Assembly (NCBI RefSeq): GCF_000764305.2
Contig: NW_025939599.1
Span: forward strand, 55,701-119,700
Direction of reading: 5' to 3'
Origin: Hyalella azteca
Taxonomy: Eukaryota; Arthropoda; Malacostraca; Amphipoda; Hyalellidae
Length of the DNA: 64,000 nucleotides
The number at the start of each line of letters is the position of its first letter. Within the stretch, counting starts at the first letter, position 1. Below, piece after piece: positions 1 to 10,378 of this stretch. Under the pieces are notes generated by a model. It was given only the letters and a program-made list of their open reading frames with translations. It did no database searches and was not told the DNA's origin. The position numbers and the translations under genes are program-made.

Positions 1-1565
1 ATTTACCTAAAATGGCCGTCCCCGTTTATTGGCCGTACAAATGGCCGCGAAATTGATTATTCACTTCAAAGAGGATAAGAATTAATACAGCAAAACTGGA
101 ATCAATGGGCGATTCTGATTATATTCAAATAGGCATAACCATTTGCCTGCATTTTTACCCGCAATTCAAATAAGTGACGTCGCATTGTTAGCCTTAATCT
201 CAAAGCTATTCAGGAAGCGATGTAAACACAAAATTACAAAGAAAATGTCACAGATGTTCATGTTCGTTCGGGTGTTTGGCTTTGAATAAAATTCTACTAC
301 CACTGTAATATAATTTACTGATGAACGCAGTCAAGAACATCAAGACAAATAAGTGCACAATATGAGCGTATAATTTTTGAAGACTATCAGTGAGAGTAAT
401 TATGCCTAAAATTATTATATAATTTCCAGGAAATAGCAAGATGAACCATTATAGGGTTACTATATTCATAGGGAATAGACATGCCTAGCAAATTTAAATT
501 TACCGAAAATGCATCAATTAGTAGCGTATATAAATCACTATCGTATAATCGGATGACAAGAACACATCATCGCCATTGAATTCCAATGATCACCGAATGC
601 ACGATGGCGGTAAATAAGGCTACACATCTCACTAATTTACCCAAATTGAGTAAAAGTTGGTATCCAGAAAAGTTGGTATCCTAAGCATCAAATCGATGAC
701 CAACCAGATACATGTTTCTCTGTGACGGGCTCAATCGAAATTCATTTCATGTAGCATCGCATCAGTGCCGGTTTAAACGCAGTGTGATAACGGTAATTCG
801 TAACAATCTAACTTATTATTTCACATGCATTTTGCTTAGGATCTCGATACAAAGTTCATCTAGTTTATTCCATTCTGGCCTTCCATTATCCTGTCCCATT
901 TGCTTTCGCGCGATGAGTGGTTCACTTAATTGATACTACTTGATTTCCTGCTTGGTCTTCTGTGTCAACAGGCATTTAGGGATGACATTCTTATTCTCCA
1001 CGCGAAATTCAGTCGTATTTAAATTATAAGGAATAATCACAAACTTTTCTATCTAAGTAAAGATACCAGTGACAATTAATTTTATTCTACACACGAGCAG
1101 GTATAATATTTCACTCTATAATTGTGCATGTGCATCCATCTAATGCTTGCTCAATCACACGGAAAATAATTGGACCTACAGTAAGCTCATCGAGGCCAGC
1201 GAGAGCATGTTATGTCTGACACCTACTTAATCTTATTTAATGACGTTACATAGAGTTAAAAATATTTCATAAACGATGACAAACAAAACAAGTTTTGACA
1301 CGTTAATACTACGAACGGCAATACCAACATAACAATACCAGAATATCAGTTTTGTCAAGTACCAGCAGCAACACTTGTGTGCCATCTGCTGACAAAGTTA
1401 ACGAAATGAGGATATTAAAATACATTTTAAACGGTAACAATCTTATCTAAGTGTAGTCATGCAGTGATCTTACTTCTTAATATGGAGGATTATACAAACC
1501 CACACACTGAATAAACAGCCGCAGAATGCAATAACGAAAGCCTCCTTCGTCCAGCGCAGCGGCCG
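1..1565. other. AT-rich stretch, no gene seen
   Basis: The stretch is AT-rich with frequent stop codons in all frames. The few short open frames have no recognisable domain, splice borders or base-composition shift. I see no repeat family here that recurs elsewhere in the window. Confidence 0.5.
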
Positions 1566-1840
1566 AGAGCCTGCCGCGGCTCAGCCGTAGCAAGCGGTGA
1601 ACAGAGCCTGCCGCGGCTGAGCCGTAGCAAGCGGTGAACAGAGCCTGCCGCGGCTCAGCCGTAGCAAGCGGTGAACAGAGCCTGCCGCGGCTGAGCCGTT
1701 GCACGCGGTGAACAGAGCCTGCCGCGGCTGAGCCGTTGCACGCAGGTGAACAGAGCCTGCCGCGGCTGGGCCGTTGCACGCGGTGAACAGAGCCTGCCGC
1801 GGCTGAGCCGTTGCACGCGGTGAACACAGCCTGCCGCGGT
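1566..1840. repeat. GC-rich 37-bp minisatellite, about 7 copies
   Basis: A 37-bp unit built around GAGCCTGCCGCGGCTGAGCC repeats about 7.4 times head to tail. Copies differ mainly at CTCAGCC/CTGAGCC and GTAGCAAG/GTTGCACG. One copy has a 1-base insertion near 1744. The array is sharply GC-rich in an AT-rich surrounding. The unit holds the self-complementary stretch CCGCGG. Because 37 is not a multiple of 3, the apparent proteins on the minus strand rotate through all three frames and are not genes. Confidence 0.93.
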
Positions 1841-2039
1841 AAAGTAACAACTCTTATTCTATATGGTCAACTCAGAGGTAATTATGTCTTCCCAACTGCT
1901 AAGGCAACACGCAGGAAATAAAAGACTAATTGTACACGGGGCCAGTAGTGACGGCCACTACAACTTTCAAATACCAACCGTCAATTACTATCATCCAGCT
2001 GGCCTTATGTAGACGCGTTCTTGCCCCGGTAGAAACCCT

Positions 2040-2303
2040 GGGCCTATACTTTCAAAAAAAAAAAAAGTTAAGAGATCGTAAGTTCATCAGCCAATCATTG
2101 ACGGCCTTTCAAGCAAAATCCACCAATCATAGACAAGAAAATAGAGCGTAAGTACTTACGTTCACTATACTTTCAAAAAAGTTAAGAGATCGTAAGTTCA
2201 TCAGCCAATCATTGACGGCCTTTCAAGCAAAATCCACCAATCATAGACAAGAAAATAGAGCCTAAGTATTTACGTTCACTTAGCCAGTTTTGAAAGTATG
2301 GCC
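2040..2303 (+). mobile_element. MITE-like element with internal tandem duplication
   Basis: The left end reads GGGCCTATACTTTCAAAA. The right end is its inverted copy (TTTTGAAAGTATGGCC), so the segment has terminal inverted repeats. The inside holds a unit of roughly 117-121 bp twice (2044-2164 and 2165-2281). The two copies differ by a poly-A length and a couple of substitutions, which points to a recent duplication. The same element without the duplication lies in reverse orientation at 57198-57342. There is no coding capacity, so this is a non-autonomous DNA transposon. I could not fix a target-site duplication, and the superfamily is unknown. Confidence 0.75.
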
Positions 2304-2600
2304 TTTGGGCTTTTAATCGCAAGAGCAAGAGCATGTTAAGTAGAAGCGGTTACAGCAATTACTTAACTTGATGAGATACCACGCGGAGAGGTGCAACGTA
2401 TAGTCCGTAAAACCAAACCGTCGAAGATAAATGAACGTGTTTGTGCAAACCACTCTTGTTGATTATTAGTATTTATCTCAAGGTCTACGTGTATATATAG
2501 GATTTTCTTACGAACAAATAATCAAAATGCAATTGTAGCCAAAAGTCCAGGCGCTATCCACCGCATAGGCAGTTTAGAAAAGATTAGTCACAAAAATTAC

Positions 2601-2645
2601 AAGAATCGGCGACAGGCCAATCTTGCCCATTCTTCAACGCTGAAC
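2601..2645 (+). mobile_element. SINE tail fragment
   Basis: The stretch begins AAGAATCGGCGACAGGCC and ends near AACGCTGAA. It shares both motifs and their order with the 3' part of the tRNA-derived SINE at 62518-62556, and the first motif with 12613-12630 on the minus strand. The tRNA-like head is not visible upstream here, so this is a 5'-truncated copy. It is followed by AT-rich sequence rather than a clean poly-A tail. Confidence 0.6.
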
Positions 2646-5227
2646 TAAAATATTCTACTATACTTTATTAATACAGAGTAAAATGCAGAGCCATGAGAGG
2701 TGCCTTGAATTAAAATTAATCAATTAATCATAACAATCATTGAAGATTTCTTCGTCTTTGACAAATAATATATAATGCATAGCATCCACACAGAAAGATG
2801 AATGGGTCAGTTACTGCTGTTCACATTATGGGTCAGTTACTGCTGTTCAAAACAACACAAGACAAACCTCACAAAAGTTCTATATGTATATTACGGAAAT
2901 GTATGATATATCAGACAAAGGTCAGTAAATCAAATAGGCTGATTCAGTTTGGAGTCCCCTTACAATACAACAATAAAATGTGGTGTGTGTCTGAGGGGAA
3001 GTGTCAGTTCCAGGCGACGTATCAGCCATTAGTGCTACATTGTACCTGCCCTCCCCGTACCACTCTATCTATCATTAGTCATTAGTGACACAAGGTTGAC
3101 AGATTACACAACCATTATTGTGGCAATGTTGATTCTACCACTAAACCGCTAAGTAACGGCTCCGCTGTAATCTGCCATTACCTCCTCTTGATATCCGATT
3201 TAGTTAACTTCAGGCAGCCTAAAAATATCTGGCATTCATACTACAATTTCTTTGTCATTTTAGCCCAGTCTCTGCCATCGTGGTCTCTGCCATACCTGCT
3301 AAATGGCACCCGCTAATATTCTATCGATAATTTCTATAATAATCTCATGTCGTTTCTTTCATTGGCCATTGTAAAGACCAGACGTATGATTTAGCTTACT
3401 GTAACAATTTACGAGCTATTACTGCTTCAACGTAATTGCCAGTCTTGTATATGGTGCCTGCCATTACCGCACTATTTCATCTTCCTTTTCGTGCGTCATG
3501 ATACCTGACATCAACTACACCTCTTTATCTGATGTTTATACCACACTCGACAAATCTTTAGTATACCGTTCACTGTCACACCAATCAGAAAGGGTTCTCT
3601 GCTACGTGAATTCTCACAACAACCTAGTACCGCTTTACCCTGGAACCGCTTTTCCATCTCAACCATCAGAAGAAAGCATTCAACATGTTTGTCAAACTGG
3701 GGTTGTCAAACTGAGTGTCCACAATGAGTTCCGATATCTGTTACATACAAATACACCTTCCTTGATTTTCACTTATCTATTCTTAGGGAATTTGGTAATC
3801 AAATATTTGAATAGTGCACTATCCTGATCGAGTGAGTTGGCAAAATTTCTCATCAGGCCAAGTTTTATATTTAGAGCTGGCATTATAATTTTACTACGTT
3901 CAACTAATGCTTCATGAATCTCATGCATCCTTAATTGACACCGAGTTCTGAAGTTTGTTTCTTAAGCAACTCCCATTTTCAGTAATGATCAACCCTAGCT
4001 TGACTATCCCACTCACATATAGAAAGCAACATCACTTAATGTCATCGAGCAGTTATTATAGCACAACAGCACCTTTCTACACATCATCAACAATTTTAAG
4101 GTCAACACAAATAATGTTCTCCACACCTGATCGACCAAGGCTTGCTCCATATTGCCAATTGTTACCTTCAATTCATGTGCATGAGCAATGAAAACTGATG
4201 GTTGACTGATTCCTTCGTGTGAGAGTACAGCTTTGACACTTTTTGCTGAGTCTATTAATTAGCAGTCCCTTTTTTCATTACCACTGAATCTTTTCCTACA
4301 TTAGTTTACCCATCCATCAAACCAGCCCCATTATCAATATTTGGATAATGTATTGAATGTGTTTACTTCTATGTCAACACAATCAATACAAAAATAACAA
4401 TTAACACAAACAATACTCAAAATAACAATCGATACAAAAATAACAGAGCAATACAAAAATAACAATTGGTATCATGATCAGTTCCTACACTCCAAACCAT
4501 TGGTCTAGCAAATAGTAGGGCTCGTTTTTCTATCACGTAACCGGTCTTAAAGTCTGAATTTCAAGAAGTACAACAAATGTGAGGAGCTCAGGGTTGTTCT
4601 TGAGCTCTCAAATTCCAATCGTAATGAGAATGGTAAAGTTCTTCATCACTGGTTTCCGTAAATCATATAATACATATTAGATTGAAATTAATGAGATACG
4701 TTTATGAAATTTCGGTATATGATCTCACACGAGCATATAACACATTTAAAAATGGCATAAAACATATGAAACAAAGAGCCCGCTTACAGAATATGGCAAT
4801 ACATCTACTGCACAACATGAAATTGACCAAAAAGACCTCTGGTGATAACCTGGAAACAATAACTAAACAGACTTTTCCAATATAAGATTCGTGTTCGGCA
4901 ATCTCGAATTATATATTTCAGCAACCTTTGTCTCTGTCACAATTTCTTAGCTGACCAGTGTTATCAACCCGCCTCGCATGACTAGGTAATTTTTCTAATT
5001 TCATATCTTATGCAAAATCACAAGAACTTTTCAACTCGTTTTCGAGCACAGTTCTAGTTGATTAAACGACATAAAACCGAATTTGATGTTTGACAACTTT
5101 GTACTTCATTCGTTTACGCAGTAGTACATTGTTTGACATATACTTCCTCAGAACGCAAGGAACATCTAATACCGCACTGTTTTGCTGTTAATACTGCTCT
5201 TCTGTGACTGCTATCACGTTCATGTAC
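2646..5227. other. AT-rich stretch with one low-complexity patch
   Basis: No gene is supportable. A short low-complexity patch at about 4375-4470 repeats a CAATACAAAAATAA-like motif. The open frame at 3498-3827 has no recognisable motif, splice context or compositional signal, so I do not call it. Confidence 0.5.
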
Positions 5228-5233
5228 TTTATT
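5228..5233 (-). terminator. Candidate polyadenylation signal for the lectin gene
   Basis: AATAAA lies on the minus strand about 300 bases past the lectin stop codon. It is the nearest canonical hexamer I found downstream. The distance is ordinary for a 3' untranslated region, but such hexamers are common in AT-rich DNA. Confidence 0.35.
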
Positions 5234-5246
5234 TGTGACTGCTATT

Positions 5247-5274
5247 ACGGCAATATAGCAAGCTATATTGCCGT
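5247..5274. repeat. Perfect 28-bp inverted repeat
   Basis: ACGGCAATATAGC is followed by AA and then by its exact reverse complement: 13-bp arms and a 2-base centre. It lies just beyond the candidate 3' end of the lectin gene on the minus strand. It could form a hairpin in RNA, but no function can be assigned. Confidence 0.8.
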
Positions 5275-5536
5275 GAACTGGCGTATATTCATATGCCTGT
5301 TATGATATAACTGCAAAATTGTACTAACTATTATTGACTTATTGAATGCGCTATTGGTGAGCTGTTATGAAGCTCGTTAATGAATCGTTGTTCACGGTAG
5401 CTTTTGCACTCCAATAACGATCGAATCAACTGATGCTTTTCAGATACTGATAATTAACTGTAAATCTTACCTTTCATTATCTGACGAGTGCATCTATCGT
5501 CACCCCAGTGCCATTATCTTACCTATGCACCTCTCA

Positions 5537-5784
5537 TTACTGCAGTGCACATACATACCAAGCAGTTTCAGAACACAACATGTCTACTAACAACATGTCT
5601 ACTAGGGTGGTTATCATGTTTAATTTGTACATCTTGAATGCGCAGTCCGAGTTGTCATTAGGGTCGTTAGGGCTCCAGACTTCCGAGGCTACCACGCCGG
5701 ACATGACTTGGCCGGTGCGCCAGGTCCACACGGAGTTGTAGCGGTGAACCCCCACGTGGTAGAACACGTAACCCGTTTGACCAG
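5537..5784 (-). CDS. Lectin exon 3: second half of the CTLD and stop
   Basis: A clear acceptor (CTCCCTCCTTCACACCAG) precedes GGT CAA ACG GGT TAC. The exon gives a WTWRTG strand, W-SPN-DPN-DNS-DC at the calcium-loop position, and a terminal C-x7-C (CSETAWYVC), as expected at the end of a CTLD, then TAA. Just before Cys246 the residues LVDML occur twice in a row. They are encoded by a 15-base tandem duplication at about 5575-5604. This lengthens the loop where WND usually sits. Confidence 0.78.
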
Positions 5785-8700
5785 CTGGTGTGAAGGAGGG
5801 AGTAGGTGAAAATTGTTAGTAAAAAGTTTGCATCACTAAAAGAAGCGAATAAGTGCGCCCGGGTATCTGCATGGACTCATGAGCTCATGAGTTGAAAGCG
5901 GTAGAATTATTTTTGTAACATTCTCATGTGCGGTTGAAACCTGCGCTATATCAGGCTAACAGGTAATATCATAAGCTCAAAATATTCGCATTATTCCGTA
6001 CTGTGTAGGTAAGACTTTTGCACGACGTAGGCAACGAGCTTCCAGAAGTTGTCGGCGTAGAGAGAGACGAGCTGGGAGCCTCCAGGGCACGAGGCCTGGG
6101 CGACGTCGTACGTGACCTTGTTCGCAACCACATGCACACAACCGACGTCCTCAACCCAGTCGAAGGTGGCCGGGCAGGGTGGGGCTGTCGATGGGGCTGT
6201 AGGTGGGCTTTGCAGGATCAGCACGCTCAATATTGCCAAATTTTCAGTAGAACATGATTAATTTCCACAAAATTCTGCCTCACCGCAGATCGTATGAGAA
6301 CTTTTTAACAGCCATTACAATAGATGATTACCGTAAATTAGAATTCCCCATAATTGGCGTTTAGTTTTCCACTACGTCTGATTAGAATGTCACACTTCTT
6401 TTTCTAATGCACCTCTGATTATGCTCAATTTATCCAGTGATCGGGATTCTGACGGCTTTTAATGCTATAATGATTATAATACGAAATTTATGTTGACCTC
6501 GTTGTTCATCAATTTATCAAATAGAGAGACCAACCAACCAAAATTAAGAGACCAACCAAACGCATTATGCGGAATTCCATCTTCAATGATGGAAAGATGC
6601 AACCTTCTATTGTTTGTTCCAATTTAACTTATAGAAGACAAAATCGCTCATGTACTTTATTTGGTGGCGCAGCCGTGGACTAAAAGTTTAACTCTTAATT
6701 AACTAAGCCTTGGAGCTAACGCTCAGCCTTGGCATTCAATGACTACACTTAGCCTCAGAACTAGAAGCTGCTCTACGCTGAACCACCGTAATCCAGACAG
6801 ACGACACACTGCTTCCAGATAATTACGCTGTAGGTCATTAGCCAATACTTAAGCATGCTCGCTCATAAGCAGGCAGTTCTGCATCTGGCCTTACCAACTC
6901 CGACCTAATATCTTCTGGGCTAACCTATACATGTTGCCCTGACGCACAACCTTCTTGAAACCAATGACTGGCTCTAACTGCCCACTTTTTCGGCCTCTTC
7001 TACTTCCTGCAGCCAATGAATTTAGGTCCACTCAGGTTGTTTTGGGTGTCGAAATTTTGCACCGTGTGTAGCTTAGGCCAGAAGAGGTTAGGTAGGAATA
7101 GGTTAGGTCAGATTTAGTACGAACCATCTGTACTCGCCCAGGCTTATGCTGCGGTTGCTTTAGGGCACTTGACTTCACAGGCTGCTGTGTTCTCTTGGGT
7201 TCTCACCCACATAAAGGAATATGAACTCAAGTGTTAATTAGGGGCAAAGCGGGACTCTGGCACGAGCCTCCACTCTGGCACTAACTTCCTTTGCAAACAT
7301 GTTGCATCGGGACTCAGAGCAGCTCGAAATTAAATTCAGGATCCTTGGCTTCAAATAATTAAGCACGGGAACACAGACCTCCAATATTGTTGTGATTTGG
7401 TAATAGAAACATTTCTTCGTGTGTCTGACCTATTACGAGTGATTCAGTCAATTTGGTTTTTCAAGTTTGAACGAGTCGCAGCACTGGAATGTGGACTATT
7501 TTGAGAATCTCAGTCAAAGTGTTAAGTATTGACTGAAGACCTGCCGCGCTATTATCACTAAGCAGTGTGTCACAAGAGCCGGATTATGAAAACATCGCTA
7601 AGTACCCGTAGCGACTTACGTGTTGTGCATGCTGCTATGAAGACGCAACTCTATCGGTGATATCATCAAAATATTTGCGCGGGAAGATACGTACAGGAAT
7701 TTGTGCGTAACTTTACGCCTGCTCGGAGGTGTCATAAGCGGAGGAACGAACAACATTTGAATGGGTAAAGCGATTGGTAATCATTTAGTTGCTATTGTCT
7801 AGACTCTACTAGTGTCTAAACTCTAGTATCATTTCAAGGAAAATACTATAATTTTTATCTAGAAAAATATCCCTATTTATTTATACGGAATTATAATAGT
7901 CATTAATCTAATTAATTTTTTTTATCAGTACATTTCGATAGAAAACGAGTCTAATTGGTGGAGTAGATCAATGAATAAATTAACCTTAAGACGAATTCAC
8001 AAGAATTTTACTCTCTTTGCTAATTATACAATATTAATCAGTAAACACTTCTTTTCCCCTTTTGAAACGGCATTTTTCATCGATTTAAAAAAAAGCGTCT
8101 TGGATTCCGTAAAAAGCTACAAATGTTTAATAATTGGACACAGAAGCGTGGCGTTATATGACTCATAATCTCAACAAAGGATGTGAGCGAGCTTTTGATT
8201 GGCTGATGTGCAACGTGGTTTGATAGTACGCTTTTAGCTAATTCCTGCGTTGAGCCAAAGTTTTGATAGTGCCAAAATTAGGGTGCACATACGCAACACG
8301 TAACTTTTTGCGCGTTGGAATGAAAATTCAAGGAATTTTGATAATCCGGCGCCTGGTCTCGATTACAGTGTTCCAGCGTAGTCTTGGGCTAATAGTTCTG
8401 GAGCGGAGATTAAATATTTCATGTTCAGGCTAGGCGTTGGCTTGAAGGCTCATGTAAGAGGTTAATTGGTGGTAAAGAGCCCTACAATTCACGAGTGTTA
8501 GAGAACTAGAGATAATTTATTCAACTCACCCATAGAATCAAAATGAGGATATCCTTCGCGAATGTAGCACTTGTAGTCGGTAGAACTCGGATAAGTTCGG
8601 TTGAAATAGGCCGGGTAGGTGGAGTTCAGCAGCAGGCACTGCCCGCTGGTGTTGTGCACGCAGAGAGTTGGGTAGGGGACGCCACTCCGCGCTGCCCGGA

Positions 8701-8860
8701 GGGCGCACTGGACGACATTTTCACCAGAGTAGTTCATCGATGCCACGCCGATGGCGAGAATTTTCTCAACTGGTACGGGGACCGAGAAGTACGTACGAGA
8801 ATCGCCTTGTGTTTCATGCGGCGCTGCAAGGATGGCGACCGCCAGCAGTGTAGTGATCAT
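5537..8860 (-). CDS. Secreted C-type lectin, apple-like region plus CTLD, three exons
   Basis: A complete coding region can be assembled on the minus strand: exon 1 8860-8530, exon 2 6196-6002, exon 3 5784-5537, 774 nt and 257 residues with stop TAA. Junction phases agree (1 and 1). Residues 1-19 look like a signal peptide with hydrophobic core TTLLAVAILAA. Residues about 25-108 carry Cys52, 67, 75 and 98 and four N-glycosylation sequons (Asn43, 70, 79, 87), resembling an apple/PAN module. Residues 118-257 form a long-form C-type lectin domain with Cys118/130, Cys147/254 and Cys223/246. The usual WIGL strand reads YHVG, the calcium-site EPN/QPD position reads DPN (216-218), and no WND is present before Cys246. 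In the family such proteins are secreted carbohydrate or ligand binders, often immune. Sugar specificity cannot be inferred. The exon 2 donor (ACA|GTACGG) is weak and is the least certain border. Confidence 0.8.
6002..6196 (-). CDS. Lectin exon 2: first half of the CTLD
   Basis: The acceptor is ...CCACCTACAG at 6197-6206, and an alternative CAG 9 bases further in keeps the same frame. The exon encodes a Pro/Thr/Ala linker, then CPATFDWVEDVGC, the pair that marks a long-form CTLD. The first helix with Cys147 and the GGSQLVSLYADNFWKLV segment follow. It must end in phase 1 to join exon 3, which selects the donor at 6000-6001. Confidence 0.75.
6664..6757 (+). repeat. Dispersed repeat A, copy 1 (inside lectin intron 2)
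   Basis: Starting at GCGCAGCCGTGGAC and ending near CTACACTTAGCCTCA, this stretch matches the reverse complement of 13825-13914 along its length with scattered substitutions and small gaps. No terminal repeats or coding capacity are visible. It is probably a fragment of a transposable element not otherwise recognisable. It lies in the 2.3-kb intron of the lectin gene. Confidence 0.7.
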
Positions 8861-8930
8861 CGTTCTATCTTCTCCAATGCACGCAGTATTTCCTTATCGT
8901 TGAAGTCGCTGAGCAGATGGTAAATAATAT
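8530..8930 (-). CDS. Lectin exon 1: 5'UTR end, signal peptide, apple-like region
   Basis: The exon starts at 8930 after a strong acceptor (pyrimidine-rich ...TTTTTATTTCAG). The first ATG is at 8860, with an in-frame TAA upstream, so this start is well supported. A further 5' noncoding exon must lie above 8930. Coding runs from 8860 to 8530 (110 codons plus one base) and ends at the donor GTGAGT. The encoded part has the signal peptide and the four-cysteine, heavily sequon-bearing region. The opposite strand is also open, but that is a shadow. Confidence 0.78.
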
Positions 8931-9424
8931 CTGAAATAAAAACCAAGTAAAACGGACTAAAAGTTTTCGACGTCCATGCACAATATCGTTCTTGAGGCTC
9001 CGATAATAAGAAAAAGGCATTCATTAAATTTTATAGCATGAGTAATATCTTAAAATAATTCTTAAAAATATCTTAAATATCTTAAAATAATTAAAATAAA
9101 ATAATAAATTGTGACATTGTTTGAGACACTGAGCTAAAAAGAAACTGCACTGCCGTGGATGCGTCCTTTCTCGCGCGTGGGCCTTGGTTCGGGATCTAAT
9201 ACCGAGTCGGTGGTTATATTCACTAGTCGCTTATCTCTAGTCGAAAATTTTTGCAGTGAATATGTTCTAAAATATGAAAAAATCATATCAGCATTCACAA
9301 AAAATTCTCATTATTTTGCCAATACCAACAAAGTTTTCGATGTTAAAAATGAGGTGTATTGACAAATAGCAGTGTGTTGTTGGCCAGTCGAACGCGAGGA
9401 TGATTTGAAAGAGAATTAACAGAT
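8931..9424. other. Upstream region of the lectin gene
   Basis: This region should hold the first noncoding exon or intron of the lectin gene. I see only AT-rich sequence, including low-complexity TTAAAATAA-type runs at 9045-9110. No convincing TATA box or initiator could be tied to the gene. Confidence 0.4.
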
Positions 9425-9845
9425 ACATAAATAAAAATTAAGGGTGGTGCATGGATGATTATATGTGTCGATGATGGATTATAGGTGGCGTAACGGTGGC
9501 TGGCCAGATCTGCCAATAATCGACAGTGCAATGCCAATAAATCGAGAAATCGAGAGGGTTGCGAGCATAGGTGGCAGTCATCGATGAATCATCGTTAATT
9601 TATATAGTCTTAATCTTCGATGGCGCATTGCAGGCGCCATCGAAGCTCTTAGGCCACCGATAACCGTTTGCCCAAACTGAACAGTACACGAAGGAATTTG
9701 CCACTGTAATTTATACAACGTAGAGAGGTGTTATTGGGTTGCGGGTCATTCGATTCCGCGACTTCGTTCTGTATGCTTGGCTTTTAAGATTTTGATTCAA
9801 GTACATTTAGCGAAAATTTGGTACGAGTACAAATGACAGCAGAAG
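9425..9845 (+). repeat. Dispersed repeat B, copy 1
   Basis: About 400 bases match the reverse complement of 58905-59290. Shared blocks in order include GGTGGTGCAT, ATAGGTGGYGTAAC, GAGCATAGGT, the CCGTTTGCCCA region, TTATTGGGTTGCGGGTCAT and TTTTGATTCAAGTA. Copy 1 carries extra material. This includes a 12-bp hairpin (CTTCGATGGCGC, loop of 7, inverted copy) at 9615-9645 that is absent from copy 2. There is no open frame across it, and the family type is unknown. Confidence 0.75.
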
Positions 9846-9874
9846 CAAGGTGTTCACAAATTTTTCAAGCCAAA

Positions 9875-9962
9875 ATGCTAGGTTAAAATGCTAGGTGAGC
9901 TAGGTTAAAGCTGATATGGGCAAAATGCTAGGTGTGCTAGGTTAAAGCTGATATGGGCAGCT
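9875..9962 (+). repeat. Short tandem duplication, about 43 bp x 2
   Basis: The phrase built on GCTAGGTTAAAGCTGATATG occurs twice in a row, with an extra AAAATGCTAGGT copy in front. It is a small direct duplication with no coding content. Confidence 0.7.
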
Positions 9963-10278
9963 GTTCTTCTTACCAGGTTATGTCCCAGGTTTTTAATAAC
10001 TAATAGTTTATAAATTAACTAATGACAGTGATTTAATTGCTGCCTATTGTTGAAAAGGTAAACTATATCTATGTACCGTACCAGCCTCCAAGGAAAAAGT
10101 TCCTAAAGGACGACTCCAATTTGATTCGACTATTTCACCCACGACTACCGCCGGACGTCAACAAAGGAGAAATTAAAATTGAATAAACAAATATTTATTA
10201 ACCAAAGACAACAAAAACAATTGTGAATAACTAAACAGCTAACTGATATACAAGTCATAACACGAATTGAGAACTGAA

Positions 10279-10378
10279 AACACAATATGCTGAAGGCGAC
10301 ATATGCTGAAGACACAATATGCTGAAGACACAATATGCTGAAGACACAATATGCTGAAGACACAATATGCTAAAGGCA
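10279..10378. repeat. 16-bp minisatellite, about 6 copies
   Basis: The unit GACACAATATGCTGAA repeats about six times, with the outermost copies degenerate. The leucine/serine-rich minus-strand frames across it are repeat artefacts. Confidence 0.9.

Noticed and set aside
5629..5631. A fourth lectin exon after a donor at 5629-5630
   Set aside because: Reading straight through gives the expected terminal C-x7-C pattern and a stop, so no further exon is needed.
6018..6257. Plus-strand frame over the lectin exon 2
   Set aside because: It is a shadow of the well-supported minus-strand exon, and its composition mirrors that exon.
7085..7115. Arthropod-type (TTAGG)n telomere repeat
   Set aside because: GGTTAGGTAGGAATAGGTTAGG is irregular and short, so it is not a telomeric array.
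8543..8923. Plus-strand 126-codon frame over lectin exon 1
   Set aside because: It is antisense to a minus-strand exon with acceptor, donor and signal peptide. It has no domain of its own.
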